Made by a program: the position numbers and the translations under genes. Positions 63,683 to 64,000 of a DNA stretch of 64,000 nucleotides are shown here, piece by piece (position 1 is the first letter of the stretch; the number at the start of each line of letters is the position of its first letter). Below the pieces are notes generated by a model. The model searched no databases. It saw only the letters and a program-made list of their open reading frames with translations, and had not been told where the DNA came from. This stretch comes from Protonemura montana (lineage: Eukaryota > Arthropoda > Insecta > Plecoptera > Nemouridae). Location of the stretch: contig OX387602.1 in NCBI GenBank assembly GCA_947568835.1, positions 6,728,570 to 6,792,569 of the forward strand, written 5' to 3'.

Positions 63683-63805
63683 ATGTCATCAAATATGAGA
63701 TCCGATTGTAGGAAATTTGCGCCCAACATATTCAACAAGAGCAAGTGCACTAACTGCTTTCGACAGAAAGAGGAACATAGTGCAGAAGCACTTGAAAGCA
63801 ATAGG
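63683..63805 (+). CDS. MPRIP: First coding exon of an MPRIP/outspread-type protein (gene runs off the window)
   Basis: The exon encodes 41 residues from MSSNMRSD and ends at AAT AGG/GTACGT in phase 0. Its core [18 protein letters not shown] matches the N-terminus of human MPRIP ([18 protein letters not shown]), followed by [15 protein letters not shown]. This block precedes the first PH domain in the family; the rest lies beyond 64,000. The protein (outspread in the fly) links Rho and myosin phosphatase to actin filaments. Bases 63,806-64,000 are intron. The start is the first ATG of the open frame; another in-frame ATG lies four codons later. Confidence 0.85.
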
Positions 63806-64000
63806 GTACGTATTTACCTTTAAACTAACTAGCATGTGATGTGATGGGTTTGTAAGCACCTTACTCTTTCGGTGCCCACAATTTCGAAATAATTTCCGTA
63901 CTTGTCTGTTAGACAAAATTTTGTGCTGTCAGGCACAGCTCTCCTTAGATGTAAGGCTCGTCTCCCCTGGAATCAAATCTGCGTTTCGTGCCATTTCAGA

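Overview
This is nuclear DNA of an animal, most likely an arthropod and probably an insect. Every confident gene is split by GT-AG introns. The gene set (Bax inhibitor-1, Spc24, an LDAF1/promethin-like protein, a Galpha12/13 subunit, VPS35L, DHRS7B, TMEM11 and the start of an MPRIP/outspread gene) is metazoan. The outspread-type N-terminus and the Penelope, jockey-like and hAT relics fit an arthropod. The species cannot be named from the sequence.

Layout. Positions 1 to about 34,000 are relatively GC- and CpG-rich. They have long poly(G)/poly(C) tracts and no recognisable conserved gene; I mark three weak candidate exons there. From about 34,000 the base composition turns AT-rich, and a compact cluster of eight genes follows to the right edge: TMBIM6 (-), SPC24 (+), LDAF1 (-), GNA13/cta (-), VPS35L (+), DHRS7B (+), TMEM11 (-) and MPRIP/osp (+, first coding exon only). 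I rebuilt exon structures by hand from open frames, splice dinucleotides, codon phase and remembered family sequences. The joined lengths (238, 207, 147, 368, 977, 330 and 178 aa) are close to those of the human proteins.

Arrangement. Three pairs are head-to-head over 0.4 to 1.0 kb and may share promoters: TMBIM6/SPC24, GNA13/VPS35L and TMEM11/MPRIP. DHRS7B and TMEM11 are neighbours pointing at each other, as they are in human. The proteins do not form one pathway. They are housekeeping genes of the ER and lipid droplets (TMBIM6, LDAF1, DHRS7B), endosomal retrieval (VPS35L), mitochondria (TMEM11), kinetochores (SPC24) and Rho/actomyosin signalling (GNA13, MPRIP).

Mobile DNA. A 5'-truncated jockey-like LINE lies in SPC24 intron 2. 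A Penelope-like remnant with 130-bp inverted arms, a hammerhead-like core and a 13-bp target duplication lies between LDAF1 and GNA13. A 524-bp non-autonomous hAT element with a perfect 8-bp target duplication ends 24 bp before the last VPS35L exon. There is also a tRNA-like SINE relic. The most unexplained signal is a 9-base motif, TTCACTTTC or its complement, found nine times in the first 18.3 kb and, by eye, nowhere after.
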